64,000 bases of DNA from Pithys albifrons albifrons (Eukaryota > Chordata > Aves > Passeriformes > Thamnophilidae): positions 29,543,066 through 29,607,065 of the forward strand of contig NC_092467.1 in NCBI RefSeq assembly GCF_047495875.1. Reading direction: 5' to 3'. The notes under the pieces were generated by a model. The model made no database searches. It was given only the letters and a program-made list of their open reading frames with translations, and was not told the origin of the DNA. Made by a program: the position numbers and the translations under genes. Shown piece after piece: positions 24,331 to 40,461 of this stretch (position 1 is the stretch's first letter; the number at the start of each line of letters is the position of its first letter).

Positions 24331-27300
24331 AAGGGGGGTCACCCAACTACAAGGCCTCTGCATTTCTAATTCCATTATTCTAATATGGATTTTACACTGG
24401 GAAGTCTAATGACAAGCCAAATGGTTGGTCAAGCTAAGGATTTTCTATTATCATTTAGTTGAAAATGTAAATATTTTGGCCATGACAATTTTTTCTGATG
24501 GTTGGAATTGTTATTGTAGCTCAGGAAAGCCAGAGTTGTTTGCACAACCTTATACAACAAGTGTTGATGTTACTATGAGCTCCACGAGCTGCAAGCAGCT
24601 TGCTAATTAACTCCAATTCATTCTAAAAAACAATTAGAAGTCTAATGAAGGAGCATGTCGGAATCGTGACTAAACCGATCATCAGTCAAACCACGTCTGG
24701 TAGGTTGAGACGCACTGAAAACATCCCACAGACATATTGTTTTCCTGTAAAACTACTGCTGAATTAATGAAGTAGCATGGTGACTCAACAAAGAATTGCT
24801 CAATTACTTCCTAATTAAAGAGAATATGCTGAAGTGTATCTGTGTGAAGGAAAAATTGTCAATGCCTTCACAATCTTCAGCCTCCTACAGATCATAAAGA
24901 TCCTCAAATGCCATAAACTCTCCCAGTTACAGAGGAAGGACAGTCATGATGTTTCCCTCAATCCAGATTTACACAGGTACAGTTGAGCACAACCCTTTAC
25001 TTGTTGCCATAAAACTACACTGATTTTCATCCAAAATATATGCATTTGGGCATTCAGCACTTACAAATCCAGTGCTCAGAATTTGGTGGCACAGGAGAAT
25101 CCTCCAAAGTTTCTCCTTTCAGTTTCTCAGGATAACTCTTACTTCTCAGGATCACACTTATTCAGGGAAATCTCCTGAAGTCAGACACCCAAGTCCTGGC
25201 TTTGGTGTCATGTTCCCAAAGACAGGGTAGCCCTGAGCTTCTTTGGATTCACCAGCTGCCCAGTTTGCTTTGTTTGGTCACTGGGAAGCACTGGATGTGC
25301 TGGTTAAAAATCCTGTGAGCCAACCCTGAGCAGTTCAAGAATTGGGATGGTTCAATATAATTGACATCATAGATTACTGAGAGTGTTTGAGTGAATTGAA
25401 TTGCTACACTGTTGCTCAATAGCTTCCTTTAAATTAAGGAACTCTTCATATGATCAAAACAGACGCTTACTCATTTGTTTATTTTCTCTTCATTTGCAGG
25501 GAACTTAATTCTGAATTCCCTGTGTACTTGAGGTGTTTGCTTTTATAGGAAATGGTATTTAAAATGCTTCAATTACCCCTTTTCTCTGACAGACTCTAAT
25601 AAATCAAGAGTCCAAAAGAGTGACTCTAGCTTAGAGCCAAACACCTGCTGCTCCCAGGCAACACAACACCCAAGATAATGGAACTTCCCGGGGCACAGAG
25701 GATGCTCCAGACAGTTCCTAAATATTCTCTCTGGATCCCACGCACAGGACACAGTCAGAGCTCACACAGGAAGAGATAAACCCTCCAATATCAGGGGCCT
25801 CCAGCACTTCCTGGGGGCACACAGCAAACAGCCATGGGACATCTGGTGGCTTTCTTTAAGGGCAGGTGGGAGAGACAAGTGATGATGGGAACCCAAACTT
25901 CTACCTGGGAGCAAAACTCCACTTCTAGACTGTGACAGCAGGGACAGCTCTGGCTGCTGCCATGGAATAAACTTAACAACGGAAGGGAAATAGAAATAAC
26001 CCAATATTTATTGTTTTAAAATACTTGCAAGGCACAGTTATAGAGGTGTATGTAATGCTTTTCAAAAAAACCAGTTGACTGGAGCTACAACCAAGCTTGG
26101 GAAACAAGTTATTTCTACTTTCATTATTGAATAACTTGTCATCATGGTTATTTTCCAAACTTTCAAATCTCCTGAGTGTCAGCAGGCAAAAAAGCTGAGA
26201 CCTGTGTACTTCTCTACTTAGTAATGTAGGGTAGGACTGAATGAATCTGCAATAATTTACAACAGCTTCTCCCCAAACTGATGGCAAATGCATACAACAC
26301 TTTCCCCAGAACTGTATTACCTTTAATTCCTGAATAAATCCCAAATTGTGCAAATGATATGATTTAATGCATGTAGTGATGCAGACCAGGTAAAGTTATA
26401 AACTTCACCACTGAGAAGCAGACTGCCTGTAAATAAACATTTTAGCAAATTACAATGAGCTGTAGGGCTCTGTGCAAATCAAAATGTAGTGAATCAACAC
26501 AAGGTGCAACTGTCAACTTAATGTTCAGCAGCCATCAGATAAAATCTGCATCAGTCATATCAAATAAAAACCAAAAATTCACTATGTGTAACAGAACTTT
26601 ATGCCACAATCAATGAGATAAATCCATCGTTCAATTACACTCTTTTCTCCACTTTGGAGAATATCAAAAGGAGCAGAATATTATCCCAGAAAATGCATAG
26701 GAACCATAGAGGTTTAGGAACACAAATACACATGAAGCCATCAGACATGTGAACCAACAGGCTGCATAACTGTGAGTGGCCTGAAATGGTTATCATTTAT
26801 TTATATTGCCTGAGTTCTGTATTAAAAATGCAAATGCAGACTTGCCACACACATGGCAGCACTCATGTGCCCTACATCCAGCAAGGAAACTGTGTCACCA
26901 GGGCAAAGCCTGCAGCTTGTGTCTGCCTCCTTGGTTCCTGCTGTTCGAACAGCACAGAGAGAGCACAGTGGCAAACTGATCCAGGGCAGCTCTGCTGGAT
27001 TACAGCTTTCCCACCCTGTGTGATTATGTCCCAAAATCCTAAAGGATTGCACTAGGAAGTAAATTCAATGCTCTGATAGCATGTAATCACTGTGCTGGCA
27101 GAGCAGGTTTAGGATCACATTGGGAATGGTATTACCAGTGCAGGAATGCAAAGCCTGCTAGCAGGACAACTCCCATGGATTAAAAAGAGCTCAAGATGTG
27201 GCCCACAATATCAATATGGCATAAAAGGACAATTAAACCAGGACATTTTATTCCCACCTGTGAAACAGCATTCCTACACTGTTAAAACCTGCCATTTGAC

Positions 27301-27895
27301 ACAGCAGATATAAAATTAGGGATGGACTGAATCCTGAAGTTTGCATGGGCACAATGCTCAGAAACTATCCAGATTAAGATTCTTAAATAGTCTGTACACT
27401 AACAACAGACTAATTCAAACATCTAACCCCCTCCTGATTGTTGGAAATCAGACTCTGAATTCAGGTTAAAAGCTTTCTGAGTGTTCTTGTTTTTTAACCT
27501 GGCAATGCAAGAACGTATTTTCAAGATTCAGCTGAAAATTCCCTGATTTTCAGCTCAGGTGCTGAGATCTACACAAACCATGTATTTAACACACATGAAG
27601 GAACTTCATCACCTTATGTTACAGATGCTATAAACTGGGAAGACTAAGGAGGAGGATCTGGTTTCTGCTTCCTGTGCCAATAAGATTTTTATTAAGGAAT
27701 AAACCACAAAGCGTCTTCAGAAAAAAGTTTAAAAGAAAAAAAGGAATAAATGATACAAAGTCAAACAAAACAATACAAAAATAAAATTTAACTATTAGAA
27801 AGATTGATCTGTCAACTAACATTCCAGTAAGTACAGCAGCCACGAGCTTATGGCTGTGATCTCTGTAAGATGTCCCTGCCAGTGTTCCATTGGAA

Positions 27896-27945
27896 TCATG
27901 GAATGATGATTGTTAATGTTCCTTCCAACTGAAATCCTTCTGTGG
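27896..27945 (+). mobile_element. Decayed CR1 3' tip (tentative)
   Basis: ATGATTGTTAATGTTCCTTCC followed by TTCTGTGGCTCT resembles the CR1 terminus GATGATCTTTAAGGTCCCTT...TTCTATG. The match is short and diverged, so the call is tentative. Confidence 0.4.
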
Positions 27946-29725
27946 CTCTAAAAAAAATAGCAAATGCCCACCAAAACAGCAACTCATGCCAGAAGACATT
28001 ATCATAACAAGCTAATACATTTTCAAATTTTGCAACAAGTGGCTGTACCTGTAAAAAAAGCACATCCCACACTGCAATATTAAACCTCATACATGGGGTT
28101 TAATTGAGTGTAACTGAGTCAGTCTTTCAGCAAATGCAAGTAAAACTGGACAGCATTGCCAGCACAGATGGTCAGAGATTGGAGCTGTGCACCCTCTTTC
28201 TCCTCATGGTTGAGAATTTGATCCTGAAAACCTGAAGTCAATGTCACCACTCTGCAAGTTGTCCCTGCAAGCCACTGATGCTCAGGGAAAAGCCAGACGT
28301 GTAAATGGCACTGTGACCCCAGCCAGGATCAAAGCTGAGCTTTCCCAAACGCAGCGCCCTAATTCGGGCAGAACAACCAGGCAGATCTCATGGCTTCTAA
28401 ACCTGAGCGTGCTCAGGTCCAGCCTCATCTGCTCCTCCCACACCTTGTCCTAAGGCAGCCAAATGACTCCCTCTCTGCTCCACCCTGGTTTAATGTTCTC
28501 CATGTAGCTGGCACCAGGCACCAGCTACAATGCCTTGGATCTTTATACAGCAGTAAGATGAGTTGTTTGAAAGCCTTCATAAAATTGTTAAGCAGATAGT
28601 TTAGACATTTTGATGAAAAGAGAAGGTTTTATTGTGATATGACTGACAGCCTTTGTGAAGGGTATTTACAGTCTGTCTCTTATTACTAAAAACACAATGA
28701 CAGGTAGAACTTGATGTGGATGTTTAAGGGGGAGATGAAGGGAAACGATGACAAAAAGAGCTCATTAAACATTTCCCTTTTTTTTAGAACAGTTAATTTC
28801 ACACTCAGAACTAGAATTTCTAAGTGGAGCATGCAGCACTTAACACAAGCTTTTGGGGATAAGGTTGCTTTCTGTGTCTGGCTTGATTACTCTCAGTGAA
28901 TGGAGAACAGGAGAACGGGTCTAAGGAAGGAGCAGAGAGAAAGTAAGAATGAATACAAGAAGTGTGAGCTGATACAGAAGAAGGGAGAGCTATTGCAAGG
29001 AACTGGACACTCTGCAAAGTGTGTGTTAGGAGATGAGCTGCACACCTGGCAAAGGAAATCTACAGGAGAGCAGGATTTACTGGGAAGGGATGCAGCAAAG
29101 AAAGGGGGGAAATAGAAGCATTATACTGAGTAAGTAATCTTTTCATCCCAGTGTCAGAGAAGTGACTTGGCAACCAGCCACCACTCATAATTGAGTTCAG
29201 TGGGTATGTTCAAACCCTGATAGCCCAGACTCATTCCCTTCCGCCTCATTTGCACCGTATTTACATTATTTGATATCAGAGATCATGAGGAGCCAGACTA
29301 TAAAGTACTTTGACACCTGCTGACAAATGGCCTCACTATGGCACAGCATTATGTAGGTACATCAGCTGCCTCAGGGCATGGACAATGTTGAACACTTCTG
29401 CTTCATGGTGCTACCAGAAGATGCTCCACACCTTCAACCTCAGTGGGATCCCGTAAGCAGAGAGAGATATTTTCCTCAAGTTGTCTTAGGAACCTGACTT
29501 GCATAAATTACACTTCCCAGCTTCAAAGTAGACTCTGAAATGGAGACTCTGCCTTTAAGTCTTTGCACTGTGGTGGATCTCACCTCACCTAAGCCTAACT
29601 TTTAGAAGTCATCCTACCTGCAAGTCATTGAATATTCATTTGCAGTCAACGAAGAATGAAATCTAGACACACATTTCTTTCCACCTGAGAGAGACACGTC
29701 ATGTAGACAGAAGGCATTTTGTAGT

Positions 29726-29856
29726 ATCATAAAATCACAGAATGTTCTGGGTTGGAAGGGACCTTAAAGATCATCGTGCTACAACCCCCTGCATTGGGCA
29801 GAGACACCTCCTACTAGACCAGACTGTTCCAAGCCCAACCCAGCCTGGCCTGTGAA
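29726..29856 (-). mobile_element. CR1 LINE 3' fragment (minus orientation)
   Basis: On the plus strand it begins ATCATAAAATCACAGAATG, continues GGGTTGGAAGGGACCTTAAA and reaches AGACACCTCCTACTAGACC. This is the reverse complement of the classic avian CR1 3' end. The last part (29820-29856) is more diverged. It is an old, truncated copy lying in the DAB1 sense direction. Confidence 0.85.
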
Positions 29857-32444
29857 GTGGCTAATTCTCTCCACTGGCTACAGAGTCAAGGCTGGAGGGC
29901 ACCGAAATGACTCCTTCAGTATCCCTCACTTTTCAGTGCAGAGACTAGAGGTAACTTGCCTGGGAACACACCAGAGGAAAACAAGCCTAAAATAGAAAAT
30001 TGACCTCTGCTCGGGGAACATGGGCAATTTAGTTTGAACTCAACCAAAACTTGCTGCATTGTTATTAAGCATTGGAATTTATTGTCAGGAGAGAGAATTC
30101 ATGGGGCCTGAAACCCGTCAGGAGCTACAAAAAGTTTCTCACTTCATTCATCCATTATGAAAGTACTGAAAGCAAGACCTCCTAATAAAGAAAGTGTCCT
30201 TACATGTTTAAACCAGGTAGATGAGCAAGATTATTTGCCCTCAGATTGAATTTTAGAGGTTTATATAATAATGACAGCTATAAATTGAAAAAAAAAAATT
30301 ATGGCAAGTGTCTCAATGACAGAGAGTCTCACACATGGAAGGATGAGCAATAAATCAGATGGGCAGTGGAATATTAAATTGCTAATTTTAAGAGGTATTG
30401 CTCTTTTTTTTCTTTTAATACATACTAACATAAAAAGGTGAAACAGAATCTCAGCTACCTTTTTTCTTCCTCTTCTCTTTTTCATCATAAATCACATTAC
30501 TTGTTTAGAGGAAAAAAAAATCTTGAACCCTTTAAATTTAAGCATGAAATAGCAAAAAAAAAAATTAAAAATGAGGTGCAACCAGCTCCATGGAGATGAC
30601 AGATTGAATGTATTTGATGACTGCAGAGCAGGATCCATGTGCCCTGTGTCTCAGTCATGCTATTTACCAGCCCAGCCTATACCAGTATCTGAGACATGGT
30701 TGCAAGTGTCCTGTACATCCAGTCATACTGCAACGACCTAAATTCCAGACTATACCCTGAGCAAAGCTGAAACAGCACTGAAGCAATAATAAAAAAGTCA
30801 CAGGAAATGTACAGCAGAAAAACTGTAACACTGGACTGTATGGAAAATAAGTGACAAATCAACACCTATCCCATGCCCACCAATACCTTAATGAGTTATG
30901 CAACCTGAGGTACTTTACTAGACTTTCCCAATGATGTCTCCCTGCTCCTTGTGGCTTATCATGAAATATTTATGGCAAGGCTTGTTTATTGGTTTGTGCA
31001 AAGCCCAGAAGTGTCCCAATCCAGGGCCCCATCCATCCCTTTTGCCAGGTTTTATCTGCTCTCCATGCTCAGCCCAAGCTGGGGAAGTTACCCCACACCC
31101 TGGTGTGTGTGTGGGGGTGTCTCTCTCTGCCCAACACAGGCACCTTTCCCACACTTATATTAGACTGAAATTCCTGGCCTTGCCCTTTGTTTGTCTCCAC
31201 TCTCACACAAATCCTCAGAAATAATAATTTTCAAACAATTTCTTGAGATCTTTATAGGACAAATTTCTATTAAACAATTCAACCCACCCTTCAGCACATG
31301 CACACCTTGTTGCTAAGGCATCTGTCGCTCCATTTCCTCTCTCAATCACTTGTTGCCATTTCTTATATATTTTGGGGTTAACTCTTCACCTTTTCAAAAT
31401 GCCAATACACAGGTCAATGGTTTTTTTTGGATACAAAAGCATATTAACCTTATATTTTAATATTTTACTGAATATTAAGCTGAACTGAACTTAGTCACTT
31501 GTATACTTAGTGCACTACAGAAATAATACCTAGTGATGCTGGGAGGTAATTTCCTTGCACTGATTACAGCCCCCAATATCCAAGGAAAGCAATGCAATAT
31601 ACAGAGAAACAATCCTGCCACTCAGGAACATTTGGAGTGAGGTCTTTTTGTACACTTAATTTTGCTGTAGTTCCTTTCAGCATTTCCCACAGCTAAAGTG
31701 ATGGCACTGCATGTACCTCTGCCCTACCACTCCACAGCCCTCAGTAAGCTACAACAAAAATTGGTTTTATTGGAAAAATAATTGCTTTTCTATGGTGGAT
31801 GTTAGGTTGGACTTTGATGTAACTTCTTTGTTTCCTTCTTTCTTTCCCAAATGACAGAAAAATAATTCTAATGCAAATACTGTTTTTTGGTAGTATTTGA
31901 TTTGAAGCTCTTTGTAAAATCTTTAACTATCAGAAAAATGTATTTACCAAGAAATCTGAGAGGAATAGATATTAAAGCTGCAGAAAATCACTGCAGAGAC
32001 CACAATGCTCTGACATACCTCTTTCTAATGCTGCTTCTCTCAGTCTCTGTTCAGACCTTGCCTCCCCTGCTGTCCTACTAAACCAAGCTGTGAAGAGCAC
32101 AATACATAAAGTACAGCTCTGGCAGATCCTACAGGGCAGAAAATGCAGCTCATCCTTGCTCAGAGTGAGACTTGCACAGTTTGGGGTAATACAGGAACCC
32201 TCCTAACCCAGGCAGCAACTCATGCATGAACACGTAAAAGGCTCATTGTTGACTCTTAACCACAAATAACACATTTACAGATGGTGACTTTCATAAGAAT
32301 GAGTCAGAGAAGACAGAAAGGAGATTCAAGCAATGAGTGAGATGGGTATAAGTGACATTACAGTCCTGGCCTTCTGCACCAACCCAGCCAAACCATAACA
32401 CAACATTGGTAAAATTCACAGCACCAGGAATGCACCAAATGTTA

Positions 32445-32633
<189 letters not shown>

Positions 32634-34437
32634 TTATGTACAGGGTAGACATTTAATACTAATGAAATCAAGGATGGTTCCCTTCTCATCCAAGTAGCAC
32701 CAGTAGTTGAGAAGACACTGAAGAAATAAAACACCTGATTTTTTAAAATCCCATAGACCAGCGGTGTTCAGAAAAGAGATTTCCACTCTCAGTTTGACTG
32801 CATGAATTGCAGGTGCACTTGGATCTCCTTCCTGCTTAAACAGCTGGTTTTTTAGATTTAACATGGGAGTTAGAGATGCAAAGCTATGTGATGGAAGTTA
32901 TGATAAGGTGAGTATCATCTTCCCAGAGACACAGAGCAGAGTTACTGATCTGAGGGTTAGAGATGTTTCCCCTATGGTTTTAGATTTCTTCCTTCCAATT
33001 AATTTAATAATCTTAGTCAAGAAAAGTTGTAACATGTACCCCTGTAGTGATGGGGCCCTGTAGCTGCTCTATGAGATATTTGGTTATAATACTGCAGTTT
33101 TATTAAGGAATTAATGGCCTCTTGAAGTCTGGCATAGGAGACATGGATAGAGGACAACACGCTTAAAAGACTTTGGTGGAGCTTTTAGTTGAGCCAATAG
33201 TTGTGATTTACACAACAATGGAAATTCAGCTGCTTTGCAATGCAGGACTGTGCTTGCCCAAGGACCACTGGTTTCCATATTTATCATTTGTGATTATATT
33301 TCTTTTTCTTCCTAGAAGCTCTGAGGGTCAATTGTAAATGACAAAATCAAAAAGAATAGTAAATACATGTTCTAAACTGGCAGAAATGCTTTAAGGAAAT
33401 CAGGGCTGCTTTTCCACTGAACAGGGCATTCAGCACAAGAAAGTTACATTTCAAACATCAGTGAAACCTCACAGGTCAATTTAATATTGCAAATCCAAAA
33501 TTATTTGTTTTCTAAGACAACAAATATCCCAAGGTTCTGTTATTAGACCCAGACAGGTTATGGGGAAGCAGAAGGAATGACACTTATTCATTGAGATGTG
33601 CTATCTTATCTTATTCTGAACAATTATTCTATATAATATTCTGTATAATACATTACAACCTTTGTCTGCTGTTGTCTCTACTGTCCTCTTGCCCATGTTT
33701 AAACATCACAGTGTTCACAGGAAACTGTGTGTCACTAATTTAATGCACAGTGAAGAAGTTTGTCAAAGACAGGAGTGCAGAATCCTCACAGAAACTGAAT
33801 GACTTGCTCAAAAAACCTCTTCTATTCTTACCTGGACCATTATTTGCTTGCCTTGGTTTTCTCAAAGTACTGGTCCCTTTCACTAAAACCCCCTATCACA
33901 TCAGATATGTGAAACTGGTAACAGCAGAGCAACTCAATTCCATGGCAATAAGAGTCTGTTAAGAGAGCAGCTGGAAGTGACAGCGGGAGAGCAGGAACCA
34001 GGAAGGGTCTATTTAGGAAGACACTGGAAAGCTGAGTCTTCACAAAAAGAGGAAAAATATGGAAGATAAACTGGTTTTGAAGTTTCACCACAATGCATTT
34101 TTTCCTCTCTGTAAGATTACCCTTTCAGTCATTATAACTTATCTGTAAAGTCATCCCAAACTGCACATCTACCCAGACCTTACTGTGGAATGAACATTCC
34201 CCTGCACTATCAACACTCTTTTTGTTACTCCAGTTTATATACAGAGGAAAGCTGACTACTAATACAGAGAAACCTTTCTGAAAGACGTTCTTCTCTCCCA
34301 ACCTGATACCACCTGTCCTCCTGCTGTCCTTACTTCCCGTGTATCATCACACTTTTTGCATCGCTGCTCACACAGGGGGTCTGCAAAGGAATTCTGCTTT
34401 TCCTTTCATTAACAAGAGCAGCAAAGAGGTACCAGCA

Positions 34438-34452
34438 CTGCTGCTGCTGCTG
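34438..34452. repeat. CTG trinucleotide run (5 units)
   Basis: Five CTG units sit in a locally GC-richer part of the intron. It is non-coding and far below expansion size. Confidence 0.75.
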
Positions 34453-36888
34453 TCAGCTCTGCCTCTGTGACAGGCTGTGAGCCAGTTGGATGGATTTGCA
34501 TCTCACCAGCAACACAAGCACAGCAATTCAGAGCCCCCCACCTCGGTCTGTCAGCTCCTCACAGAGCAGAACTTGCTTCTCCACAGAGATCGGTGCTGCT
34601 CCACACACAACATCAAATCACCTCCCAAAATCCCATCCCCGCCTTGCTAGAACACCAGGCAGAAGGAGGGATGCTATTAAACAATCTGACAGTAGATGAG
34701 AAGATTGGAATGTGCTGAGTGACAGAGTCCTTGCCTAACCAACACATTACAGCAACTTACACAGACAATATTAGAGGAGCAGACAGAGACAGTCTTTGGG
34801 GTATTGTCTCAAAGAAAGGTGACAGACAGAGAAAGAATGCTTAAAAAGAAAATTGTGACCTCTATTATGCTAAAAAGAAATAGAAATTGTCACTTTTGGC
34901 ACGTCTCTTTCATCTGCCATTCCCCACAGGGTAGGAATCTTTTCCACCAAGGGAAAAGTGAATTTGTTGCACACCAGCAAATGAAAAGCCAGAGCAGCAC
35001 CAGCAGAAAGCTTTGGTGAGGCTGAAGCAACACTGCATGAGGTTATTGAGCAGTTACATGTTTACCAACATGTAGTATGGGTAAGGCTTTGTAGGAAATA
35101 ATAGAAGCTGCCACCAATTTGCATCAAACTAAAGAAAACCAGGAAAACCAGCAAACAAAAACACACGTACATAAAAAGGAAAAATTAAAAGAGGACCTTT
35201 TCTAATTTGACTTCTAATAGTAGCCTGGATGATTGAGCTCATCAAGATCTTGTGAAAGAAACAGTTTTGTCAGTCTGCTGAGGGTAAAATCTGAGCTGTG
35301 GGAATTGAGATTTATAGAAGCCAAGGGATCATGAAGCCCATGGGATGCTCATGGCTGTGGCAGCAATAGCTCAGTTAGAACTGATACCAGAAACACTCCT
35401 GCCTCTCTGATCTCAGAATTAGGCAAGGCAGTGCCTGTAGTAAATACAGAGGGCAATGCCAGACTGCATATAGAGAGCACAGCAAATTGATATGGGTATT
35501 TTCTCTGCACCCCTATGAGAGCAAACACTTTATCCCACCCAGATACTGTCACATAAAGCCTTGAGCAATTCTCTGGTGACTTACAGGACAGTAACAGCAC
35601 TGCCTCAATGAGGCAAGACCTCACCACCTGCTTATCCTCTTCTGTTTCCACTTTAAGGAAAAGAAACTGTCCAAAACGTCTTCCTGTTCATTTGGCCATT
35701 CCTCGGAACACAATTCCAACATCTCCCCTACCCACCAAAGTCTGCTCTAATCTACAAACACTGGGAGCAACAGCCCCATTTTCCTTCCTTCCACCAGCAC
35801 TTCTCTAAAGTGTCACTAAAAGCTCCACACTTTGAAGAACAACAATCAGCATTTTTGTGCCTGAACGTAAGTTCTCAGGGGATTTTTGTTTCTAGCATAA
35901 ACCTGACAACCAGAGTAGCAATTTTGTAACATTTGCTGAAAACAGTCAAACTTTCAACACTGAGAATATGTTCAGCCTTAGGCAGCCTCTCACCTTGAGA
36001 GCTTTGCAAGCCTTGGTGTAGAGGTGCAGAAAGATGAATATTCCAGTGTGGGTTGGGGGGTGCCAGATCAGCAGAGACAGATCAAATGAATCTCATATTA
36101 GATGCTGTGATGGTTATGTTCTAATGTTTAACTTTTATTTCCCTTTCCCACTCAGCTTCTTTCTCTTTTAACTTACAGCTACACTAGCCTCTATTTTTTT
36201 CTATTATTTTCTTGTATTTTCTCATTACCTAATACTTTCCCCTTTTTTTTCCTCTTTTATCCTTGTTCCTGTCTACCTTAAAATCTTTTCCTATTAGCAG
36301 ATCAACCTCCAGCACAGCCAGATGAAATGCTTAACCACTGCTTGAAACTCCTTCCCCTCCACACTAAACGATTTCCTCGAATCACAATTTTCTTACAGCA
36401 CACCAAGATTTCTGTCTATCTTCAGATTTGCCTCTAGTATGTGATACAAAATGAATTACATTATATTTTAATAAACCTTGTACTGATCCCTTGAGGATAA
36501 ACTGAATGACAAAAGATTATTTTATATTGCTTCCAATGCAGTTTTTTGTCAGTGTGAAGAATGGGAGCTTAGGCTTTAACATAACATATGCACTCTGAAA
36601 ATAAGTTTCCTTGGTCTGGGGGATATCCCTTGAGAGCTCTGAGGTTTTGCTCAGTTATTTCCTTGGTTAGACAGAAAGAAGAGCAGTACCATCAAAATTT
36701 CTAGGAATTGCTTGGATGGTCTGCCCTCCATGACACGTATCCACTATTTATCACCTCATATGGTGTACTTGAAAAGTTTAAGACCCTTCATAAGTTGACA
36801 AATTTAATATAATTTGCAGAAGCTGAAATGACAAACAACAGAAAAATCACATCGAGACCGGGCAGATAATTCATGTCATGTCACCGGA

Positions 36889-36981
36889 ATGAAATGCCAA
36901 GACATTTTTGTGATGAATGAAAACTAAAAGTGAACTATATATGAAATGTGCTTTATTAAATGCTTGCAAGTGTTGCAATGG
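36889..36981 (-). promoter_or_regulatory. YCAY cluster, candidate NOVA splicing element
   Basis: In DAB1 transcript orientation, seven YCAY tetramers occur in 93 bases at 36978-36981, 36941-36944, 36930-36933, 36917-36920, 36913-36916, 36910-36913 and 36889-36892. About 1.5 would be expected by chance. They lie 27-119 nt past the donor of exon f. NOVA2 is known to control inclusion of the two matching exons of mouse Dab1 through YCAY clusters; that this is the bird counterpart is inference. Confidence 0.5.
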
Positions 36982-37007
36982 AAACACCGAGGGTCGGGAT
37001 TCTATAC

Positions 37008-37073
37008 CTGATAAATGTTTTCCTCCGTTTCAGGCTCACGGATGGGCTCGTGTCCAGCCTCAAACACAATGTA
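37008..37073 (-). CDS. DAB1: DAB1 exon f with Tyr200 and Tyr220 (residues 200-221), alternative
   Basis: This exon is 66 bp, phase 0 to 0, 22 codons, from YIVFEAGHEPIRE to EENIYQ. It starts with Tyr200 and ends with Tyr220-Gln221, which becomes the YQVP Crk-type site when joined to exon g. The acceptor is GTAATAG and the donor CAG|GTATAG departs from consensus. It is the second of the two exons that can be left out together (105 bp in all, in frame), removing Tyr198, Tyr200 and Tyr220. Just downstream in the transcript lies a cluster of YCAY tetramers (36889-36981), suited to NOVA control. One change from mammals as I recall them: Asp to Glu in IREPE. Confidence 0.94.
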
Positions 37074-38393
37074 CTATTACACCAGCAGCCAGAGAGGGAA
37101 AGTCAGAGATGGAACAGAAGGGAAAAAGGCCATTTGGAATTCCACATCAAAACAAAGGCAGGCATTAAAGAAACAAGTTCAAAGTACAGGCTGGCAGCAG
37201 GATGGGTTTGTTGGGAAGCACCAGGTAAGGCTGTTTCATATTTCAGGAATAGCCCTAAATCTCCTCTAATGATCATTAGAGCAACTCCCTAATTCTTTCT
37301 CACTAGGGAGACCACCTGTGGGCCAGTATTAATTTTCTGAAGTCAACATGAATGTTGCCTTTTTTACATAAAGGCAATTATTTCCACACATTTATTATCT
37401 ATGAATAAAAATGCTAAATCCAAGCTGGGAGGACAGGCTGGTGCACATGGGACAGGGCACATGGCAAAAGGCTTTCACAACACTTTTCATTTTCAGATTC
37501 TTGCTTTATTGTGAAGAGTACAGAGTAAAATTCCTGACATTATAAAAGCTGAATACTAATTTAGGACATCCTCATTCTTATCATCTTTCTTGCTGCACCT
37601 TAGGCACTGTTCAATATTCACTAATGCTTGAATTGGTTCCTTCCACATGCCTCCCACTGATATGTCTAAGTGGAGGAACACAAAATCCCCAGGAAAAAAA
37701 AAAAGTCAGCTATCACATATTTTGTTTCAGCACAAAAACATGAGAATGAAATTACATCTTTTCCTTCTTCACACTCAGTAGGGTATTGGACATGAATATA
37801 TTGATGTATTTCTGATAGTCATCTTTGCTCCCAGACATTTTGCTTGGATGAAACAAGACTCAAATTTCAGATCTATTATTAAATTGTAGCCCAAACGCCA
37901 ACGAGGGAGTGTATTACAACATCAATGCCACTGTTGTTTTTTTCCAACTGTTCACCCTCAGAATTAAATTCTGGTTCCACAGAAGACAAAACAAAATGTC
38001 AGCTTATTACTATCAGAATGAGACATCACCTTCCTTAACTCTCAAAGTAGCTTCTATTTCAGTTAGAGTTGGTATTAAAAAATGATGACAAATCTCATTT
38101 GGAAATTTAATATCTGGGTGTACAAGCCACATTTTAAGTAATATTTATGACATATTTATTCTAATATTTCTCTACTCAAACTGAAATATTCTGTTCTATT
38201 CCACACAGACACACTGTGCTACTTCTCACAGCTCAGTCTCTAAGTGTGCTACTTTCTGTAAAATTTTTAAAGGTTTCTCACAAGACCTATCTCAGTAAAT
38301 CTCAAAACATCTCGTTAAAGGTTCTGGCTGTGTTTGAACATAACATGTATCTAGTCATTTCTGAAACTAAGGCCATACAGCTTCAGAAATTAC
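37074..38393 (-). other. DAB1: DAB1 intron between exons e and f
   Basis: This intron of 1320 bp shows no recognisable repeat. It has AT-rich tracts only. Confidence 0.7.
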
Positions 38394-38432
38394 CTGGTAT
38401 ACAGGATCTTCTACATCTTCTTCCAAAATTGT
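38394..38432 (-). CDS. DAB1: DAB1 micro-exon e with Tyr198 (residues 187-199), alternative
   Basis: This exon is only 39 bp, phase 0 to 0, and encodes TILEEDVEDPVYQ. It completes the Tyr185 site (YQTI) and carries Tyr198, whose site (YQYI) is finished by the next exon. The acceptor is GCTGTAG and the donor CAG|GTAATT is weak. As I recall, chick has an early isoform (chDab1-E) that lacks 35 residues with two Src-family sites; this exon (13) plus the next (22) make exactly 35. In other species these are called exons 7b and 7c. Too short to be seen by ORF scanning; found from its family match and splice sites. Confidence 0.94.
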
Positions 38433-40461
<2,029 letters not shown>

